Positions 1 to 8,251 of a stretch of DNA of 47,511 bases are shown in pieces. The translations under genes were made by a program, and so were the position numbers. Numbering within the stretch: the first letter of the stretch is position 1; each line of letters begins with the position of its first letter. Source of the DNA: Planctomycetota bacterium (GTDB lineage: Bacteria > Planctomycetota > Planctomycetia > Gemmatales > Gemmataceae); the NCBI GenBank assembly GCA_016873225.1, contig VGXS01000031.1, positions 1 through 47,511 on the forward strand, written 5' to 3'. Under the pieces are notes generated by a model. The model was given only the letters and a program-made list of their open reading frames with translations, made no database searches and was not told where the DNA came from.

Positions 1-148
1 GCCGTCGTTTCACCGGATTGCCTCGCTTCAAAAACACGCCGATGAATATCCATCGACAATGCTGTCGGCATGACTCCCCTCCTTGGGCCCGATTGCCATT
101 ACAGCTGCAACTCAGTTATTCTTCAATATATTTATCTGAAGTCTGCTC
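1..148. other. intergenic edge, no supported gene
   Basis: No open frame here looks like a protein: the short frame from position 18 runs straight into the repeat element and has no recognisable composition or ribosome site. Positions 132-150 match 27053-27071 at 17 of 19 bases, so the repeat family described below begins inside this stretch. The DNA is noticeably more AT-rich than the genes around it. Confidence 0.6.
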
Positions 149-376
149 TAGGAGCCCTGAACGAAGTGAGGGGCGAGTCGATCAAGGAACAACACCAGGA
201 GCCATAGCGGAAACAAAAGAGCCCCCGGCCGAGCCGAAGGCGGAGTGATTAGGGCGGATTGAAGTTGACCCACTCACTCCGGTGCTTCGCACCTCCGTTC
301 GGGGCTCTTTTTGACACAAGCAATCGCGCTTCGTTGTTTTATCGGGATTATCAATCCAACTCATCCACTTGAAGCC
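149..376 (+). repeat. intergenic repeat element, copy 1
   Basis: The left end (149-225) matches the reverse complement of 26783-26859 at 76 of 77 positions. The right end (337-376) matches the reverse complement of 26695-26734 at 37 of 40. The centre (226-336, 111 bases) does not match the 48-base centre of the other copy. Conserved ends with a variable middle suggest a defined repeat unit rather than chance. There is no open frame inside, so it is not a coding insertion sequence. The 5' flank (132-150) also resembles the repeat at 27053. Confidence 0.85.
215..311. terminator. large inverted repeat, possible bidirectional terminator
   Basis: The arms AAAAGAGCCCC (215-225) and GGGGCTCTTTT (301-311) are perfect 11-base complements. 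Further partial pairing lies inside: a GGCGGAGTG segment faces CACTCACTCCGG and CCTCCG. Each strand carries a T run after the stem, as in bidirectional rho-independent terminators, but the span is long for one. It lies in the variable centre of repeat copy 1. There is no known upstream gene in the window, so its role is inferred. Confidence 0.45.
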
Positions 377-399
377 GGCTTCAAGCCTTTCCGGAAAGG
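371..399. promoter_or_regulatory. two adjacent perfect palindromes upstream of the Gly/Met-rich gene
   Basis: GAAGCCGGCTTC (371-382) and CCTTTCCGGAAAGG (386-399) are perfect palindromes separated by three bases. They sit at the right edge of repeat copy 1 and about 115 bases before the start of the Gly/Met-rich gene. They could be protein-binding sites, or end structures of the repeat. The CGGAAAGGA part recurs at 27093-27101 without the palindrome, which favours repeat-derived sequence. Confidence 0.4.
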
Positions 400-514
400 A
401 TCGTTTTAACCAATCCCGGACACCTGGTCGGGCATAGCATCACTATGAGGAGACGGTGTGCCGGATCCCCGGAGCGTCATGTCTATCAGTCGCGTGGCGA
501 CGAAAGGGTGTCTC

Positions 515-1048
515 ATGATGCGCTCATGGCGATGGGGAGGTTGGGTCGCGTTAGCCATGCCGGCCGCGACCATGGCGGCCGCGCGCGCCGACCACATGCG
601 TGGCGGGCAGGGCGGGGGCAAGGGCGGAGGACAGGGCGGCCCCGGCGGCGGGTCATGCCAGAAAGGCGGCGGAGGCGGCCCGATGGCCGGGTCCATGGGT
701 GGCGGCGGCAAGATGGCCGGCGGACCCGGCGGCGGTGGCGGGAAGATGGGCGGGGGGCCCGGCGGAGGCATGATGGGCGGCGGTCCGCCAGGCGGCCCGA
801 TGGCCGGCGGAGGCAGGCCCGGTGGCGGTCCGATGGGCGGGATGCGCCCGGGCGGCAACATGCCCGCCGTGAACCCGGTCGCCATGCAGAACATGATGCT
901 GGCGCAGAACGCCCGCATGGCCCAAGCGGCGGGCGCGGCCCACGCCAACTACATCGCCGCCCTCAACGCCCGGGCGGCGATCGCCTCGGCCAACAAGTCC
1001 GCCGCGCAGCGGATCTCCGCGGCCGGGGATCCGTTGTCGGGCCGGTGA
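515..1048 (+). CDS. secreted glycine/methionine-rich hypothetical protein
   Basis: A 177-residue product with an apparent signal peptide (about residues 1-25, ending ...AAARA before DHM). A long low-complexity region (about 28-120) of GGG, GGP, MGG and GGM runs follows, then an Ala/Asn-rich tail (about 125-177) that may be helical. No domain is recognised. The start at 515 is chosen because an AAAGGG box lies six bases upstream and a signal peptide follows directly; in-frame alternatives are ATG 479 and GTG 458. The Pro-rich frame on the opposite strand is a mirror of the Gly codons. A perfect terminator follows at 1074. Function is unknown; a surface or matrix protein is possible. Confidence 0.7.
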   Translation: MMRSWRWGGWVALAMPAATMAAARADHMRGGQGGGKGGGQGGPGGGSCQKGGGGGPMAGSMGGGGKMAGGPGGGGGKMGGGPGGGMMGGGPPGGPMAGGGRPGGGPMGGMRPGGNMPAVNPVAMQNMMLAQNARMAQAAGAAHANYIAALNARAAIASANKSAAQRISAAGDPLSGR

Positions 1049-1073
1049 TCCGCCAAGCCAGGCAAAATCGCGA

Positions 1074-1100
1074 GGGCCCCGGATTTTCCGGGGCCCTTTT
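1074..1100 (+). terminator. rho-independent terminator
   Basis: The stem GGGCCCCGG (1074-1082) pairs perfectly with CCGGGGCCC (1088-1096) around an ATTTT loop and is followed by TTTT (1097-1100). It lies 25 bases after the stop of the Gly/Met-rich gene and before the convergent universal stress protein gene. It is strongest in the plus direction. Confidence 0.9.
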
Positions 1101-1130
1101 CGTCGGTTGGCCGCCCGGGCGGGCGACGGA

Positions 1131-1592
1131 TCAACCCTTGGACTTGAACGAGGGGTGCCTGACCGTGAGCACGGCGCAGGGGGCGGACCTGAGGATCTTC
1201 TCCGCCACGCTGCCGAGCAAAATGTGCGCCATGCCGGATCGGCCGTGTGTTCCAAGCACCAGCAGGTCGCAGTGCCGCTTCCGCGCCTGCGCGAGGATCG
1301 ACTCCAGGGGCGACCCCTCCACCAGCAGCGTCGCCACCGAAAGGCCGCGCGAGCGCAGCTCGTCGGCGTGGTTCTCGAGGCAGGCGCGCGCCTCGACAAG
1401 GTGCGCCTCGCCGGGGTTGTTGATGAACGGCGGGGCGAAGCCGGCGGGCATGGGCGCCGTGAGCGGCGTGACGACATGGACGAGGTCGACCGCGGCGCCG
1501 AATTGCCTTGCCAGCAGCTCGGCGTATTCCAGCGCATAACGCGACGATTCCGAGAAGTCGAGGGCCACGAGGATGTGCTGGATGCTGGCCAT
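1131..1592 (-). CDS. universal stress protein, UspA family
   Basis: A 153-residue single-domain Usp. It opens with ILVALDFSE, the usual first strand and nucleotide loop. Near the C-terminus it has GTHGRSGMAHILLGS, which fits the G-2x-G-9x-G(S/T) ATP-binding motif of the ATP-binding Usp class. These cytosolic proteins are stress-responsive; no specific substrate can be read from the sequence. The ATG at 1592 is preferred over the upstream TTG at 1607. It follows ilvE by 29 bases on the same strand and is probably the last gene of the lysS-led group. Confidence 0.88.
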   Translation of the reverse strand: MASIQHILVALDFSESSRYALEYAELLARQFGAAVDLVHVVTPLTAPMPAGFAPPFINNPGEAHLVEARACLENHADELRSRGLSVATLLVEGSPLESILAQARKRHCDLLVLGTHGRSGMAHILLGSVAEKILRSAPCAVLTVRHPSFKSKG

Positions 1593-1621
1593 CGGCGTTT
1601 TCCCCAACCCAACCCGCGCGG

Positions 1622-2482
1622 TCAGGCCACGCTTCTCACCAGCTCATGATACTTCCCGCGGAGCAGCCGGGTGACGGGGCCGGGCGAACCGTCGCCGATC
1701 GGGCGGCCGTCGACCTTGGTGACCGGGATGATCTCGGCGCCCGTGCCGGTGAGGAACATCTCGCTGGCGGCGAAGATGTCGTGGCGGGTGAGGGTTTCCT
1801 CGGCGAACGGCACGGAGGCCTGCCGAGCCAGGTCGATCACCGTGGCGCGGGTGATGCCGGCGAGGATGCCGGCGCTGCGGGGCGGGGTGCGCAGGCGGCC
1901 GCGCTCGACCACGAAGATGTTGTCGGCGGTGCACTCGGCCACCTCGCCGATATGGTTGAGCATGATCGCCTCGGGAACACCGGCGCGGGCGGCCTCGAGC
2001 TTGGCCATGATGTTGTTGAGGTAGTTGAGGCTCTTGACCCGCGGGCTGAGCGCGTTGGGGTGGTTGCGGATGGTGCTGGCGGTGACGATCTCCATCCCCT
2101 TCTCGTACATCTCGGCGGGGTAGAGGCTGATGGCGTCGGCGATGATGATGACCTGGGGCCTGGGGCATGACCGGGGATCGAGCCCGAGGTTGCCCACGCC
2201 GCGGGTGACCACGAGCCTGACATAGCCGTCGGCCATGCCGCTGGCCTTGACGCACGCCTCGACATCGCGGGCCAGGGCGTCCATCGTCGAGGGTATGACG
2301 AGGTGGATGTGGCGGGCGCTCTCCTCGAGGCGGTCGAGGTGCTCGCGGAGCTTGAAGACCTTGCCGCCGTAGAACCTCAGTCCCTCGAAGACGCCGTCGC
2401 CATAGAGCAGGCCGTGGTCGTAGACGGAGACAACGGCGCGTTCGCGCGGGACAAGCTCACCGTTGAGGAAAATGGCCGACAC
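1622..2482 (-). CDS. ilvE: branched-chain amino acid aminotransferase (fold-type IV PLP enzyme)
   Basis: A 286-residue class IV aminotransferase, expected to interconvert branched-chain amino acids and their 2-keto acids with glutamate/2-oxoglutarate in the cytosol. Landmarks are YDHGLLYGDGVFEGLRFY (about 21-38), the PLP lysine K150 in SPRVKSLNYLNN, AECTADNIF, and the late FLTGTGAEIIPV segment. The start is GTG 2482, because GGAGG lies eight bases upstream and homology begins there (MSAIFLNGELV). Longer frames reaching 2575 would add unrelated residues. The start overlaps the 3' end of the ABC ATPase gene by 26 bases. D-amino-acid transaminase or aminodeoxychorismate lyase share the fold, but length and motifs favour IlvE. 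Confidence 0.9.
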   Translation of the reverse strand: MSAIFLNGELVPRERAVVSVYDHGLLYGDGVFEGLRFYGGKVFKLREHLDRLEESARHIHLVIPSTMDALARDVEACVKASGMADGYVRLVVTRGVGNLGLDPRSCPRPQVIIIADAISLYPAEMYEKGMEIVTASTIRNHPNALSPRVKSLNYLNNIMAKLEAARAGVPEAIMLNHIGEVAECTADNIFVVERGRLRTPPRSAGILAGITRATVIDLARQASVPFAEETLTRHDIFAASEMFLTGTGAEIIPVTKVDGRPIGDGSPGPVTRLLRGKYHELVRSVA

Positions 2483-3338
2483 CGAACACCTCCGGGTGGG
2501 CGGGAGGGGAGGCCCCCGCTCCGAGAACCGCCATGGAAGCCGGCCGCCTGTCCAGGCTGAGCCGGTCGCCGCCATCGTTCGGGGAGTGATATCCGCCGGG
2601 GGCGGGCCTGTTCCCGAGGACAGTTGGCGACAGGTCCACCCGTCCGTGGGTGAGGCGGACCACCCGGTCCGTGCTTCTGGCCATATCCAGGTTATGCGTG
2701 ACCATGATGATAGTCAGGCCTTCCTCGGCGTTCAAGGCGCGCAGGAGTCGGGCGATTTCAGCCCCGGCGTCCTCGTCGAGGTTGCCGGTGGGCTCGTCCG
2801 CCAGGAGCACCCGTGGCCCGCTGATGAGGGCCCGGGCGATGGCGGCGCGCTGCATCTCGCCGCCGGAAAGCTCGCGGGGCTTGTGGTCGAGGCGGTGGCC
2901 CAGGCCCACGCGCTCGAGCAGGGCGCGGGCCCTGCGGACGGCGTCGGCCCTGCGGAACGGCCAGGCCCACGCGCTGCTCGCGATGTAAAGCGGCGTCAGC
3001 ACATTCTCCAGCGCCGAGAGTTCCGGCAGCAGGTGGTAGAACTGGAAGATGAAACCAAAGGCCTGGTTGCGCAGGCGGTCGCGGCGGCGCGCCCCGGCGT
3101 TGTCGATGCGCTCGCCGTCCAGGCGAACCTCCCCGCCGTCGGCCTGGTCGAGCGTGCCCAGCAGGTGCAGCAGCGTGCTCTTGCCCGAGCCCGACGCGCC
3201 CACGACGCTGAGGAACTCGCCCCGGGCCACCGTCAGGTCGACCCCCTTGAGCACCTCGGTGGCGATGGCGCCCCGGCGGTAGGTCTTGCGCACCTGCCGG
3301 GCCTCGAGGACCGGGGTCGTGGCGGATTCGGCGATCAT
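2457..3338 (-). CDS. lolD: ABC transporter ATP-binding protein, LolD/MacB type
   Basis: A 293-residue ATPase subunit. Visible motifs are Walker A GASGSGKS (47-54), signature LSGGE (157-161), Walker B VLLADE (177-182) followed by PTGNLDED, and a switch histidine in MVTHN. The FYHLLPELSALENV stretch is typical of the LolD/MacB/FtsE group. With the adjacent LolC/E-like permease it probably extracts lipoproteins from the inner membrane. ATG 3338 is preferred because GGAGG lies eight bases upstream; GTG 3359 overlaps the permease stop. About 60 residues after the ABC domain have no recognised fold and exceed the usual LolD length. That tail runs over the ilvE ribosome site. Confidence 0.88.
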   Translation of the reverse strand: MIAESATTPVLEARQVRKTYRRGAIATEVLKGVDLTVARGEFLSVVGASGSGKSTLLHLLGTLDQADGGEVRLDGERIDNAGARRRDRLRNQAFGFIFQFYHLLPELSALENVLTPLYIASSAWAWPFRRADAVRRARALLERVGLGHRLDHKPRELSGGEMQRAAIARALISGPRVLLADEPTGNLDEDAGAEIARLLRALNAEEGLTIIMVTHNLDMARSTDRVVRLTHGRVDLSPTVLGNRPAPGGYHSPNDGGDRLSLDRRPASMAVLGAGASPPAHPEVFGVGHFPQR

Positions 3339-3355
3339 CGGGCGGGCCTCCGTCG

Positions 3356-4762
3356 TCACTCGAAGCGCAGGGCGCGGACCGGGTGGAGCATCGCGGCGCG
3401 GAGCGCCGGCAGGATGCTGAACAGAACGGCGATCCCCACCGACCCGAGGTTCACGAGGCCGATGGCCAAAGGCTGGATCTCGGTGGGGATGCGGTCGAAG
3501 TAGTAGACATCGCGGGGGAAGATGTCCTGCCCGGTGGCCCGGGCGAGGAAATGCTCGATCTCGTTGATGTTCACGGTGATGGCCAGGCCCATCAGGGTGC
3601 CCAGCGCCGCCCCGACCAGTCCCAGCAGCAGGCCGTAGGCGATGAAGATCTGCAGCACGCCCCAGTTGGAGGCGCCCAGCGACTTCAGGATGCCGATGTC
3701 GCGGGTCTTCTCGACCACGATCATCGAGAAGATCGCCAAGATGCCGAAGCCGGCGACGGCGATGATGAGGAACAGCAGGATGTTGAGGATCCCCTTCTCG
3801 ACGCGGATGGCGGCGAGCACGGCGCCCTGCTTCTCCTCCCAGGTCTGCACATCGAGGCTGTCGCGGACGAAGATCTCCTTGAGCCTGGCGACCACGGCGG
3901 GGGCCCTGTCGTAGTCGCGGAGCCTCACCTGGATGGAGGTGACGCGCCCCTCCATCGACCTGAGCTTCTGCAGGTGCTCCAGCGGCACGAAGATGAACTG
4001 GGAGTCGTACTCGCTCATTTCCGAACGGAAATAGTCGACGACGGCGAACCGGTCGTACACCGGGGCCAGCTTCGCCCCCGAGACCGTGGTGAGCACCACC
4101 TCGTCGCCCGGCTGGAGCGTGCGGCGGTCGCGGGTGGCGCCGTCCTCCGCCTTGGCCTGCCGGTCGCGGAAATGGGCGATCGCGTAGCCCAGGATCGCGC
4201 CCTGGGTTGTCTTGGGCGTGGGCTTGGGCGCCTCGGGCGGCGGCGGCTCGTCCGGATTGCCCAGCGGCGTGAAGACGAGCGGCTCGGGCCGCTTCTGCCT
4301 CTCGAACCGGTCGCGCGCCGCCTCGTCCATCCAGAAGCCCGGCTTGTCGCGGCGCGCCGGGTCGGTGAGATATTCGGAAAACCCGCCCACCGCCGAGCGC
4401 GTCGGCGGGTCGATGCCCACCAGCCGCACCGGCTTGGTCACCGGCGTGTCGCGGAACTGGAACTGCAGCATCGCGAAGATCTCAAGCGTGGGCGACATCG
4501 CCACCACCTCGCGCGCCAGCAGCGGATCGTCCATGATCCGCCTCATCTTCCCCTCGGGGTCGGCAAAGCCGTCGAAGTCGTAGGCCTCCAGCACGATATC
4601 GCTCAGCAGGCCGTGCAGCCTGTCGCGCAGCTTCGCCGAGAAGCCGCCCATGACGCTGTTGACCACGATCAGCGTGGCGACGCCCAGCATCACGCTCACC
4701 ACGCAGACCAGCGCCAGGTAGCGCGTCTTGAGGTAACGCCAGCAGAGGACCAGCTTGTACAT
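3356..4762 (-). CDS. lolC: LolC/LolE-family lipoprotein-releasing ABC permease
   Basis: A 468-residue inner-membrane protein. The N-terminal TM (YLALVCVVSVMLGVATLIVV, about 13-32) is followed by a large periplasmic MacB-like domain. The C-terminal FtsX domain has three TMs starting near GILNILLFLIIAVAGFGILA, and the characteristic EKTRDIGILKSLGAS motif. The periplasmic part has a Pro-rich insertion (PPPPEAPKPTPKT) and a longer loop than usual. The ATG at 4762 overlaps the lysS stop (TGATG), implying translational coupling. It should pair with the LolD-like ATPase downstream. LolC and LolE cannot be separated here, since only one permease is present, as in homodimeric systems. Confidence 0.87.
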   Translation of the reverse strand: MYKLVLCWRYLKTRYLALVCVVSVMLGVATLIVVNSVMGGFSAKLRDRLHGLLSDIVLEAYDFDGFADPEGKMRRIMDDPLLAREVVAMSPTLEIFAMLQFQFRDTPVTKPVRLVGIDPPTRSAVGGFSEYLTDPARRDKPGFWMDEAARDRFERQKRPEPLVFTPLGNPDEPPPPEAPKPTPKTTQGAILGYAIAHFRDRQAKAEDGATRDRRTLQPGDEVVLTTVSGAKLAPVYDRFAVVDYFRSEMSEYDSQFIFVPLEHLQKLRSMEGRVTSIQVRLRDYDRAPAVVARLKEIFVRDSLDVQTWEEKQGAVLAAIRVEKGILNILLFLIIAVAGFGILAIFSMIVVEKTRDIGILKSLGASNWGVLQIFIAYGLLLGLVGAALGTLMGLAITVNINEIEHFLARATGQDIFPRDVYYFDRIPTEIQPLAIGLVNLGSVGIAVLFSILPALRAAMLHPVRALRFE

Positions 4763-6228
4763 CAGCGCTCCTGGGGGCCGCGCTCGGGGCGCAGCAGCGG
4801 GAAGAGGATGACATCGCGGATGGTGGTGGTGTCGGTGAGCAGCATGGCGAGGCGGTCCACGCCGATCCCCAGGCCGCCCGCCGGGGGCATCCCGTGCCTG
4901 AGGGCGCGCACGAAGTCGTCGTCCATCCGCGCCATCGAGTCGTCCTCCGCAAGGCCCGCGAGCTGCTGCCTGAAGGTGGCCTCCTGCAAAATCGGGTCGT
5001 TCAGCTCGCTGTAGGCGTTGGCCAGCTCCATGCCCCGCACGAACAGCTCGAACCGCTCCGCCACGGCAGGGTTGCCCCGCTTGCGGCGCGTCAGCGGGCA
5101 GAGGCTCGCGGGATAGTCGTGCACGAACACGGGCCCCTTGAGCCTGTGCTCCACCTCCTGCTCGAACAGGAGCTGGGCCAGCACATCGGGGTGCTTGCCC
5201 GCGGGGTCGATGCCGCGGACGGAGGCGGCGCGCTCGAGCGATGTCGGGTCGGCCATGTCGGCCCCGGCGTGCCTGGCCAGGAGTTCGGCGTAGGTGGCGC
5301 GCTCGAACGGCGGGGTGAAGTCGATCTCCGCCTCGCCGAAGGTCACCTTGCCCGACCCGCGCAGCGCCGTCGCGCAGGCGTGGATCAGCCCCTCCGTCAG
5401 GTCCATCATGCCCCGGTAGTCGCTGTACGCCTGGTACAGCTCGAGCATCGTGAACTCGGGGTTGTGCCGCGGGCTGATCCCCTCGTTGCGGAACACCCTG
5501 CCGATCTCGTAGACCTTCTCCATGCCGCCCACCAAGAGCCGCTTGAGCGGCAGCTCGAGGGCGATGCGGAGCACCAGCGGAATGTCGAGGGCGTTGTGGT
5601 GGGTGGCGAACGGCCGGGCGGCGGCGCCGCCGGCGACGGCGTGAAGCGTGGGAGTCTCCACCTCGAGGAATCCTTGGTCGTCGAGGTGCCGGCGCATCGC
5701 CCGCACCAGCATCACCCGCTGGCGGGCCCGGTCCATGGTCTCGGCGTTGTAGGTCAGGTCGAGGTAGCGGTGCCTCAGCCGGAACTCCATGTCCGTCATG
5801 CCGGAATGCTTGTCCGGATGGGGCAGGAGCGACTTCGCCAGCATCGCCACTTCCCGGGCGAAGACGGTCGGCTCGCCCGTCTTGGTGGCGCCGAAGGTGC
5901 CGTCCACCCCCACCAGGTCGCCGAGGTCGAGTTCCTGGGCCAGCTTCCAGCCCAGCTCGCCCACCTGCTTCTTGCCGAGCATCACCTGCACGCGGCCGGA
6001 GGAATCCTGCACATCCAGGAAATGCACATTGCCCATGACCCGCCGCAGCACCACGCGCCCGGCGATGCGCGCCGCCGCGGGCGACTCGGGATTCACGGGC
6101 AGCGCCCGGACCGAGGCCACGGGCATGTGTCCGTCGAACCGGCCGCCCCACGGGTCGATCCCGAGCGCCTCGATCGCTTGCAGCTTGGCGAGGCGCGCCG
6201 CCTCGTGGCTCTCTCCGGCTTCCGTCAC
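4762..6228 (-). CDS. lysS: lysyl-tRNA synthetase, class II
   Basis: A 488-residue LysRS, charging tRNA-Lys in the cytosol. It has an N-terminal OB-fold anticodon-binding domain (about [19 protein letters not shown]), class II motif 2 around [18 protein letters not shown], and motif 3 [13 protein letters not shown] near the C-terminus with the terminal LFPLLRP. The GTG at 6228 has GGGGGA eight bases upstream. An upstream ATG at 6261 would add 11 residues but has no ribosome site and lies about four bases from the predicted transcription start, so 6228 is preferred. It heads the minus-strand group lysS-lolC-lolD-ilvE-usp. Confidence 0.92.
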   Translation of the reverse strand: MTEAGESHEAARLAKLQAIEALGIDPWGGRFDGHMPVASVRALPVNPESPAAARIAGRVVLRRVMGNVHFLDVQDSSGRVQVMLGKKQVGELGWKLAQELDLGDLVGVDGTFGATKTGEPTVFAREVAMLAKSLLPHPDKHSGMTDMEFRLRHRYLDLTYNAETMDRARQRVMLVRAMRRHLDDQGFLEVETPTLHAVAGGAAARPFATHHNALDIPLVLRIALELPLKRLLVGGMEKVYEIGRVFRNEGISPRHNPEFTMLELYQAYSDYRGMMDLTEGLIHACATALRGSGKVTFGEAEIDFTPPFERATYAELLARHAGADMADPTSLERAASVRGIDPAGKHPDVLAQLLFEQEVEHRLKGPVFVHDYPASLCPLTRRKRGNPAVAERFELFVRGMELANAYSELNDPILQEATFRQQLAGLAEDDSMARMDDDFVRALRHGMPPAGGLGIGVDRLAMLLTDTTTIRDVILFPLLRPERGPQER

Positions 6229-6271
6229 GGCGCGATTCCCCCACCCGAGGACCCTGTCCATCAGCCGGGCA

Positions 6272-6301
6272 AGACTAGGTTGCGTCGGGAATTCGAGTCA
6301 A
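6272..6301 (-). promoter_or_regulatory. candidate promoter for lysS operon
   Basis: On the minus strand TTGACT (6301-6296) is followed after 18 bases by TAGTCT (6277-6272). The -35 box is strong and the -10 weak. A start near 6265 would leave a short leader to the GTG at 6228. Confidence 0.45.
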
Positions 6302-6356
6302 TCGCAACGGCTTGCGGCGATGCCCCCGTCGCCCGGACAGGTTAGGATGCCCGGTC

Positions 6357-7355
6357 ATGTCGCTCTCCTGGAACCATCCCTGGCTTCTCGCGCTGGCGCC
6401 ATTGGCGGTGGCCTGGGCCTGGCGGAGGTCGCGTCAGCCGCACCGGGCCTGGCTGATACCCGCGGCGGATCTGCTCCCCCGGGGCGCTGGACCCCGCTGG
6501 CCGCCGTCCGCGTGGGCAAGGCTGGCCTCGGCGCTGGCGGCGGTGCTCGCCGTGTCGGGGCCGTCGCTGGTGCTGCCGGAGGTGGTTCCCGCGCCCGCGG
6601 CGCTCATGGTGGTGCTGGATGTCAGCGCCAGCATGGCCGAGGCCGATATCCGCGCGGATTCCCCCGTATTAAGGCGCAGGATCGACGCCGCGGTCGATTC
6701 CCTCATGTCCCTGCTTTCAGGCGAGGCCGGCCGCGCCGGCTGGCAGGTCGGCCTCGCGACGGTCGCCGGCCGGGCGGAGGTGGTTTGTCCGCCGGTGCCC
6801 GACCCGGCGCTCCTCGAACCTTGGCTCAGGGCGATCAACCCGGTCGTGGTTCCGGGCGAGGCGGGCACCGACCTGGCGTCGGGTTTGGCCCTTTCACTGC
6901 GCGAACTGGAGGCCGCGCCCGCGCCGGCCAGGGCGGTGCTCCTTGTCTCCGATGGCGAAAACAACGCGTATCCGCCCGAGTCGGGGCTTTCCTTGAGGCA
7001 GTTGGGACAGGTGGCCAAGGCCTTGGGAATCGTCTGCCATTCCCTGGAGGTTCGTGGCGAACGGAATAACGGCGCCGATTCCAAGGCGGCGCGGGAGATG
7101 CTCGATGATCTGGCCGGCATGACGGGGGGCCGCCGGTTTGAGGCGGGGCGGGAGGAGGAGATCCGTTTGGCGCTAGCGGAGATGGAGGAATCGTGGGAAA
7201 GCCGGCGGGTCACGCTGGGCAACCCGGTGGAATGGCCGCTGGCGCCTTGGCTGGCGGCGGGCGCGGCGTTGTTTCTGGCCCTGGCCTGGCGGCTGGACGG
7301 GCCGGTCGGCTTTCCCCGAATTGGTGAACCTGGTTCGGGCCATTCCCAAGGGTGA
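6357..7355 (+). CDS. VWA-domain membrane protein, BatA/BatB-like
   Basis: A 332-residue protein with an N-terminal membrane segment (WLLALAPLAVAWAW, about 9-22), a second hydrophobic segment (about 52-72) and a C-terminal TM (PLAPWLAAGAALFLALAWRL). Between them is a von Willebrand factor A domain whose metal site (MIDAS) is DVSAS (88-92), with a GTD threonine and a later SDGENN loop. This matches the aerotolerance-operon BatA/BatB architecture, usually linked to MoxR ATPases, but no MoxR or other bat gene is present. The ATG at 6357 is chosen because it directly precedes the membrane segment. It is divergent from lysS. Confidence 0.75.
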   Translation: MSLSWNHPWLLALAPLAVAWAWRRSRQPHRAWLIPAADLLPRGAGPRWPPSAWARLASALAAVLAVSGPSLVLPEVVPAPAALMVVLDVSASMAEADIRADSPVLRRRIDAAVDSLMSLLSGEAGRAGWQVGLATVAGRAEVVCPPVPDPALLEPWLRAINPVVVPGEAGTDLASGLALSLRELEAAPAPARAVLLVSDGENNAYPPESGLSLRQLGQVAKALGIVCHSLEVRGERNNGADSKAAREMLDDLAGMTGGRRFEAGREEEIRLALAEMEESWESRRVTLGNPVEWPLAPWLAAGAALFLALAWRLDGPVGFPRIGEPGSGHSQG

Positions 7356-7465
7356 TAATTCCGGCCATGCCGAGGCGGCGTAAAGGCTCAGTCCGTGAGC
7401 GGTTTCAAGATCTGGCGGCCCGGTACAAAATGTGCATGTGATTTTGTTCGGACCCGTGAGTTCCC

Positions 7466-7493
7466 TTGTCAGGGTTGGCCGGGCGTTTAGATT
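7466..7493 (+). promoter_or_regulatory. candidate promoter for the act-cox operon
   Basis: TTGTCA (7466-7471) and TAGATT (7488-7493) are separated by 16 bases and lie about 40 bases before actA. The ribosome site GAGGAAG (7522-7528) follows. The same -35 hexamer with a 16-base spacer occurs at 40369. The rest of 7356-7532 holds only a weak 5-bp hairpin (GCTCA/TGAGC, 7386-7400). Confidence 0.5.
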
Positions 7494-7532
7494 AACGCTG
7501 ACCGTCCGGATCGCGCCCCTTGAGGAAGTGAG

Positions 7533-8216
7533 ATGGCCCAACTCTTTCCACCCTATGCCAATACCCTGTTTCGGGTGGCGATCCTTGGCGTGTTGCTTGG
7601 GGCCCCCGGGCTGGGAGTGGCGGCGCTGGTTTTTGTCCGATCGCCTTACATGACAGGTGCTTACAACGCGAAAACCCAGCCGATCCAGTTCAGCCACGCC
7701 CACCATGTGAACGGGCTTGGAATCGACTGCCGGTATTGCCACACCTCCGCCGAGGAAGTCGCGCACTCAAATGTGCCCCCCACCAAGACTTGCATGAACT
7801 GCCATTCGCAGATTTGGGTGGGCAGCACGATGCTGGAACCGGTGCGCGAGAGTTTCAACACGAACAAGTCGATCGAATGGCAGAGGCTCCACCGGCTTGC
7901 CGATTTCGCCTATTTTAACCACAGCATCCATATTACTAAGGGTATTGGCTGCGTCAGCTGCCACGGCCAAATCAACCATATGCAGGCGGTCTACCAGAAA
8001 GGCACGCTCCTGATGGAATGGTGCCTCAACTGCCACCGTAACCCCGAGGATCATCTTCGACCACGGGACCAGATCACCAACTTCGCGTGGTCCGCCGACC
8101 AGTACAAGGACCCCGAGCAGCCTGACAAGGTTTGGACCCAGCAGGAACTGGGCAACAAGCTCAAGGCCGAGCTGAATGTGCGGAGCCTCATTGAATGCTC
8201 CACCTGCCACCGCTGA
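7533..8216 (+). CDS. actA: alternative complex III subunit A, pentahaem cytochrome c
   Basis: A 227-residue membrane-anchored cytochrome with an N-terminal TM (about 13-35) and five CXXCH haem sites at 66-70, 87-91, 140-144, 164-168 and 222-226. His-rich surroundings (FSHAHH, FNHSIH) supply likely distal ligands. ActA passes electrons from the iron-sulfur subunit to ActE or directly to the oxidase on the periplasmic side. It is the first gene of a twelve-gene respiratory operon, with a good ribosome site and a candidate promoter just upstream. The layout matches ACIII ActA in haem number and in its place before actB. Confidence 0.93.
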   Translation: MAQLFPPYANTLFRVAILGVLLGAPGLGVAALVFVRSPYMTGAYNAKTQPIQFSHAHHVNGLGIDCRYCHTSAEEVAHSNVPPTKTCMNCHSQIWVGSTMLEPVRESFNTNKSIEWQRLHRLADFAYFNHSIHITKGIGCVSCHGQINHMQAVYQKGTLLMEWCLNCHRNPEDHLRPRDQITNFAWSADQYKDPEQPDKVWTQQELGNKLKAELNVRSLIECSTCHR

Positions 8217-8251
8217 TGGCGACGGACCCGATCACAGGCCAGGAAGAATCC

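Noticed and set aside
18..248. A 76-codon frame at the window edge
   Set aside because: It runs through repeat element sequence and has no recognised domain or ribosome site.
406..948. A Pro-rich minus-strand frame opposite the Gly/Met-rich gene
   Set aside because: Pro codons are simply the complement of the Gly codons; there is no ribosome site.
2483..2575. Upstream extension of the ilvE frame
   Set aside because: The extension has no similarity to the family; GTG 2482 has an ideal GGAGG and starts the conserved region.
3383..5014. A 543-codon plus-strand frame opposite lolC and lysS
   Set aside because: Low-complexity Asp/Glu/His/Arg-rich composition typical of antisense frames. LolC and LysS motifs are on the minus strand.
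4763..6244. The lolC frame continuing through the whole of lysS as a 962-residue protein
   Set aside because: Upstream of 4762 this frame is the shadow of lys[12 protein letters not shown] with the TGATG overlap is the natural start.
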